Source of the DNA: Chrysemys picta bellii
Taxonomy: Eukaryota > Chordata > Testudines > Emydidae
Direction of reading: 5' to 3'
Assembly: GCF_011386835.1 (NCBI RefSeq)
Contig: NC_088796.1
Location: forward strand, 30,769,011 to 30,833,010
DNA: 64,000 bases
Below are positions 58,961 through 64,000 of the stretch, piece after piece (position 1 is the first letter of the stretch; every line of letters begins with the position of its first letter). A program made the translations under genes and the position numbers. A model generated the notes under the pieces. That model saw only the letters and a list, made by a program, of their open reading frames with translations, ran no database searches and was not told the origin of the DNA.

Positions 58961-60311
58961 GTATAGTATCAGGTTCTGTGGTGGGGCAAAAGTTCAGTCT
59001 CTTAAAGAGTACAGAGTTCTAAATGTATAAAAAAATGAGTGTGTCTCAATCATTCAGAGTAACACATCCAGGAAAACCACCATGGGCTCATAGAGGGGTT
59101 TTGTCAGCTAAAAAATGGCAGTTGACCATTAAGATAGCCAAGCATTGAGTGTCTGCTTAATACTGATGGGTAAACTGGCAAGGTTTACAGACATTTCAAT
59201 TGTAGGAAACCATTTGAGCAACCTCTAGCTTTAATTATTGTCCCCAGCATGTTGATGGTAGTGGGCAGCAGGAAATTGGAGGCAGCGTATATCTTTATGA
59301 TAGATTCCATTTATTTAACTTTCAGAGAACAATCCAAAGAGAAAAACAAAACAAAATCAAAACCAACCAACCAACCTCCCACTCCGTTTTTAAGTATTGC
59401 CCCTGAATTCCTTAAATAAAGATAAAATATGGTGTGTCTACATTAATATGCACTAATTTAAAAGCTGCTCAGACATCTAGTAGAAAAAACATTAGGTGTT
59501 TTACTAATCCTCTTTAACTATTGCTTATCAATGTGTTATCAGTAGGTGTGGGATTTTGCTTCCAATTCTGTCATTATGGCATCATTCCAACATTTTAATG
59601 TTTAAATGAATCTCTATCTTTTTTGTCTCAGAGACTGAGCTAGTTAATGTATGAATAATAATTCTAATGAATGTGTTGAATCAAGAGGATGAGGATGATG
59701 ATCATCATCATTTAAAACCATCCCATAAATTCTTTAGCACCATTGTGTAATGATATAGCTTCAGAGTTTGTTTTGGCAAAGCTTATGCTTCCGATCCATT
59801 GTTATCTTGGCCTCAAAGGAGGAGTCTCATTGAGAAAATTGCTTAAGTGTTTTTCCTGATAGTTAATACATGGAACCTAAGAGTGATCATTATTGACTCA
59901 TTACAGTAATAAATATTACAGCACCACTGTGGCTAAGCAGGAAGATTTATGGATCTGGATGCACGAATGAGAAGATGACACGTGCAATATAAGTTTAAAT
60001 TCACTAGGCACTGGGGAACATTTAGGGAAACGGAGAGCCTAGATAAGAAGGGTTGGGTTACTAAAGTAGACTGAGACTGCTGGGGAATTATTACAACCAG
60101 GAACCAAGGAACTCTGACAGGTGCTAAGGAATATCTAAAGCATGCTGGGGACGTATGCTGGGGATGTTAGTAACACCAGGGAAACTGTGAATCCAGCAAT
60201 GCAAGGTAGGGCAGAAATTACACCTGCGCTGGAGGAAGCGGGGTTGGGGTCATGAGGTATGAGCCAAGAAAGTAACAGTTTTACATAAAGGAGTCACACA
60301 GAAATAGGTAC
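58961..60311. other. No gene seen; AT-rich
   Basis: A short CAACCAAC run at about 59365-59375 and a GAT/CAT run at 59690-59712. No coding signal. Confidence 0.45.
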
Positions 60312-60319
60312 ACTTAAAG

Positions 60320-60652
60320 CAGGAGTGGAGAACCTAGGGCCTGCAGGCCGGATCTGGCCCATTGCTTAATTTCAGCCGGCCTGCAGCAACTCTCGGTGCC
60401 CCACTGTGGGGCTGGAGCCATGAGCTCCGGCTCGCTCCGCCACGGGGGGAACCCCGAGCCTCCACCTCCCCCCATGGGGGTGGAGCCGGGGGGGGGGGAA
60501 TCCCCAAGCCTCCACACACACCCCAGATGGGTGAGTTGACCGTTTTATATTTCTCTCTAAAAAAACCGTTGCTTTTTACTTGTGTGTCGCCCAGGACTGA
60601 TTTTTTCTGTGGGTCAATGGCCCATGATAGAAAAAAAGGTTCCCCATCCCTG
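60320..60652. mobile_element. hAT-type MITE, GC-rich interior
   Basis: 333 bp. Ends CAGGAGTGGAGAACC and GGTTCCCCATCCCTG are inverted with three mismatches. Perfect 8-bp TSD ACTTAAAG at 60312-60319 and 60653-60660. The first half is GC-rich with long G and C runs. Non-coding. Confidence 0.9.
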
Positions 60653-60660
60653 ACTTAAAG

Positions 60661-61120
60661 AATAGGTGGCCAAATCCTCAGTAGTCAGCTCAGTCAAGGA
60701 GGGATGTCCATATTTGTACCTTTTATGCTCCTCTAATCCAGGAGCTGGTCTGACGCAGTTATCGGGCGTGGATTAGAGCAGCTGGTGGCTCCTCTAAACT
60801 CTGCCAGTTGCCAATGTCTCAAAAAGGCTATTGAGGCAGATGAGGACTGTTACAGTTCAGAGGCGCTTACACTGGAGTTCTAAAGGTTATAATCCTGCTG
60901 ATGAACCTTGGTGGGTGTAAACATGATTCAACAAGGCTATCCTTTCTCTTCCTGTGGTCTTCTGCCTTATTTATTACACCCATTCCAACTTCTGCAATAA
61001 ATAAGATGGGGATCCTACAGACAACGACCTCCTTTTTTATGCAACCATGATTCATCCCCAGAACTCTATCTACTCTCTGCACTTAATGAGGCATGAGTCC
61101 TGTAGAAAAAATAGTATAAT
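60661..61120. other. No gene seen
   Basis: Unassigned sequence. Confidence 0.4.
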
Positions 61121-63402
61121 AAAATCATAGAAATGTGGGCCTGGAAGGGACCACGAGAGGTCATCAAGTCCATTCCCCTGTGCTGAGGCAGGACAACAGG
61201 TGTTTGTCCAACCTCTTCTTAAAAGTCCTGCATTGATGGGGATTCCACAACCTCCTTTGGAAGCCTATTCCAGAGCTTAACTACCCTTATATTTAGAGGG
61301 TATTTCCCAATATCTAGCCTAACTCTCCTTTGCTGCAGATTAAGCCCATTACTACTTCTGCTATCTTCAGTGGACATAGAGAACAGTTGATCACCATCTT
61401 CTTTATAACAGCTCTTACCATATCTGAAGATGTATTGGTTCCTCCCACAGTCTTTTTTTCTCAAGGGTAAACATGCCCAGTTTTTTAACCTTTCCTTGTG
61501 GGCAAGGTTTTCTAAACTTTTCATCGTTTTTGTTGCTCTCCTCTGAACTCTGTCCAATTTTTCCACATCTTTCCTAAAGTGTAGCACCCACAATTGGACA
61601 CAGTACTCCAGCTGAGGCCTCAACAGTGTTGAGTAGATTGCCTTTTTTGAAACTGCATCACATCGTTAACTCATTCAATTTGTGTTCCATTATAATCCCC
61701 AGATACTGTTCACCAGTACTACCACCTAGCCAGTTATTCCCCATTTTGTACTTGTACATATTATTTTTCTTTCCTAAGTGTAGTACTTTTCACTTGTCTT
61801 TATTAAATTTCATCTTGTTGATTTTAGACCAAATCTTCAATTTGTTAAGGTCACTTTGAATTCTAATCATGTCCTCCAAAATGCTTGAAACTCCCCTCCC
61901 AGCTTGGTGTCATCTAAAAATTTTGTAAGGATACTCTTCACTCAATTATCCATGTCATTAATGAAAATACTGACTAGTACTAGACCCAGGACTGACCCCT
62001 GGGTGACTCCATTAGATATGCCCTCCCAGTTTGACAGCAAATCATTAATAACTACTATTTGAGTATAGTCTTTCAACCAGCTATGCACCCACCTTATAGT
62101 AATTTAATCTAGACCCCATTCCCCAGTCTGTTTATGAGAATCCCATGTGGGACTGTTTCCAAAGTCTTACTAAAATTCAAGATATATCATATCTACTGCT
62201 TCCTCCTATCCACTAGGCCAGTAAACCTGTCAGAGAAGGAAATTAGGTTGGTTTGGAAAATTCATGCTGGCTATTCCTTTTAACCCTATCATCCCCTAGA
62301 TGCTTCTAAACTGATGGTTAAATAATTTGTTTCATTATCTTTTCATGTATCAAAGTTAGGCTGACTGGTCTATATTTTCCTGGGTCCTCTTTGTTCCCTT
62401 TTCTAAATATAGGTACTATGTTTGCCCCCCTCCAGTTTGTCTGGGACTTCACCCATCCTCCATATGCTCTTAAAGATAATTGCTAACAGTTCTGAGATTG
62501 CTTCAGCTAGTTCCTTAAGTACCATAGGATGAATTTCATCAGGCCCTGCCAACTTGAATACATCTAACTTATCTAAATACTCTTTAATCCGTTCTTTCCC
62601 TATTTTGGCTTACATCCTTCCTCTTTGTTGAGACTATTAATTGTGTTGAGTATCTGGTTACGATTAATGTTTTTAATTAAGACTGGAGCAAAATAATTAA
62701 GACTTCAGCTTTCTTAAAGTCAACTCTTAGCTTTCCCTCCCCACTGAATAGCGTACCAACACTTTCCTTTATCTTTCTCCTACTCCTAATGTATTTATAG
62801 GACCTCTTCTTCTTACCTTTTATGTCCCTTGCTAGGTATAACTCATTTTGTGTCTTCACCTTTCTGATTTTGTCCCTCCATGCTTGTGGTATTCTTTTGT
62901 GCTCCTCCTTAGCAATTTGTGCAAGTTTCCTTTTTTTTTTTTTTTTTAGGATTCTTTTTAATTTTCAGGTCATGAAAGGGCTCTTGATGGAGCCATATTG
63001 GCCTCTTCCTATGTTTCCTTTGCATCAGAACCGTTTATAGTTTTGCCTTTAATATATTCAGTTCTCTTGAACTCCTTTATTCAGCAATTTTTTTCCCAAT
63101 GGGATCTTACCTACCATTTCTCTGAGTTTCTTAATGTCTGCCTTTTTGAACTCCATTGTCCTTATTGTGCTGCTTCCATGCCTTCCTTTCCTTAGAATCA
63201 TGAAATCTATCATTTAATGATCTTTCACCCAAACTTCCTTCCACTTTTAGAGTTTCAACCAATTCCTCCCTTTGGGTCAAAATCAAAATGGCTGTCCTCC
63301 TGGTTATTTCCTTCACTTTCAGAAACAAGAAGTAGTCTCCGTGCAATCTGATAATTTATTGGAAATTTTGGGTAAAGTCCCCCATTATTACAAGTTCATG
63401 TT
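61121..63402 (-). mobile_element. CR1 LINE, long 3' portion
   Basis: About 2.3 kb on the minus strand. The 3' end at 61121 carries the ATTCTATGA-like tail sequence. The ORF2 C-terminus is open from 61623 to 61219: MRPQLEYCVQLWVLHFRKDV, KLDRVQRRATKTMKSLEN, then NIRVVKLWNRLPKEVVESPS, the standard CR1 RT C-terminal region. Upstream RT sequence to about 63400 is full of stops and frameshifts. A T-run lies at 62932-62947. The LTR-like sequence at 63404 adjoins or interrupts its 5' side. Confidence 0.85.
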
Positions 63403-63403
63403 G

Positions 63404-64000
63404 TGACAATCAAGATCCAGACATGCCAGCGAGAAAAGGGGAGTTTGAACCCCAAAGAATAAGCAATTGAATCAATTGATTGTATACTGTACTATAAAAG
63501 TGTATCGAGTCTTTTATGAAAGACACGAACTCACTCATGCTTAATGTCATTGTGAAATGTATGTGCTAAAACTATATGAGAAATTATGGATACTTTCTGA
63601 AGTCTGTGACCATACAAAGGGAGAAACAGATTTTCCCAGACAGGAGGGAAGGTGGCTACCTTCCTGTCTCTAATGTAAATTAAGTGTTGTGGAAACAAAG
63701 CAATGGAAGCCCCATTTATGGAAGTCAACAGGGAGATGGGAGGCTAACAGGCAAAGGAGGAAACAGCATGGCTTGATTACAAGCAAAAGACTGTGAATGT
63801 ACATTTTCATCTAAGTTAAACAGTCATCAAACCAGCAGGAAGAGGGCCCCAGCTTATTAGAAAACAAACAGCATGACCAGAGTCTGAACCCCAGGGGGTC
63901 ATTCTTATTGTGGGGACAAAATAATGAGTATCAGGAAATATAAAGGGAAGCAAAGAGCCATTTTGGCATCCATCGCTTAGAGAAGAAGGGGCTCACGCCC
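63404..64000 (+). mobile_element. Probable ERV LTR start, cut by the window end
   Basis: Starts TGTGACAATCAAGATCC directly after CR1 text, the same TGTGAC start type as the solo LTR at 8502. A TATAAAGG box lies at 63939-63946, about 535 bp in. R, U5 and anything beyond are outside the window. Confidence 0.5.

Overview
This window is vertebrate nuclear DNA, most probably from a cryptodiran turtle. Three kinds of repeat point that way: a tRNA-derived SINE of the tortoise Cry/PolIII type (10858-11050, and a reversed copy at 52765-52950 with a CR1-like 3' tail), several CR1 LINEs, and Penelope-like elements (PLEs) with a GIY-YIG endonuclease. I find no host protein-coding exon, rRNA or tRNA gene and no CRISPR array. 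I read it as intergenic or intronic sequence built from layers of transposons, with old AT-rich sequence between them.

Layout. 1-2108: the end of a PIF/Harbinger MITE, a CR1 3' end, and a 174-bp PLE insertion with a 12-bp target-site duplication (TSD). 2109-7312: an antisense ERV-type LTR split by a 4.5-kb divergent PLE palindrome. Its two 2,136-bp arms align without indels around a 169-bp centre, and the whole structure sits between one 11-bp TSD. 7811-9975: a three-layer nest, a second PLE family holding a CR1 that in turn holds a solo LTR. 10858-15080: SINE, hAT MITE, and the 5' half of a CR1. 17129-22328: an unidentified dispersed repeat, MITE-like sequence, and a 346-bp hAT MITE. 26082-30560: mariner-like and Harbinger MITEs and an LTR. 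32215-34990: a duplicated segment, one copy of which took a PLE insertion with a local deletion, then another hAT MITE. 38880-48697: two copies of a repeat with tRNA-like boxes, a decayed hAT transposase, and a Harbinger MITE. 51830-58960: LTR, SINE, mariner-like MITE, and a Harbinger element carrying a Myb/SANT-like gene in pieces. 60312-64000: hAT MITE, a long CR1, and an LTR start that runs off the window.

The most interesting theme is the PLEs. Three independent insertions share one design: a left arm on the minus strand (3' end outward) joined to a right arm on the plus strand. Two of them have matching TSDs, so they inserted as inverted units. A hammerhead-ribozyme-like core lies near the 3' end of these elements. 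RT and GIY-YIG reading frames are well preserved except for two in-frame stops that both palindrome arms share.
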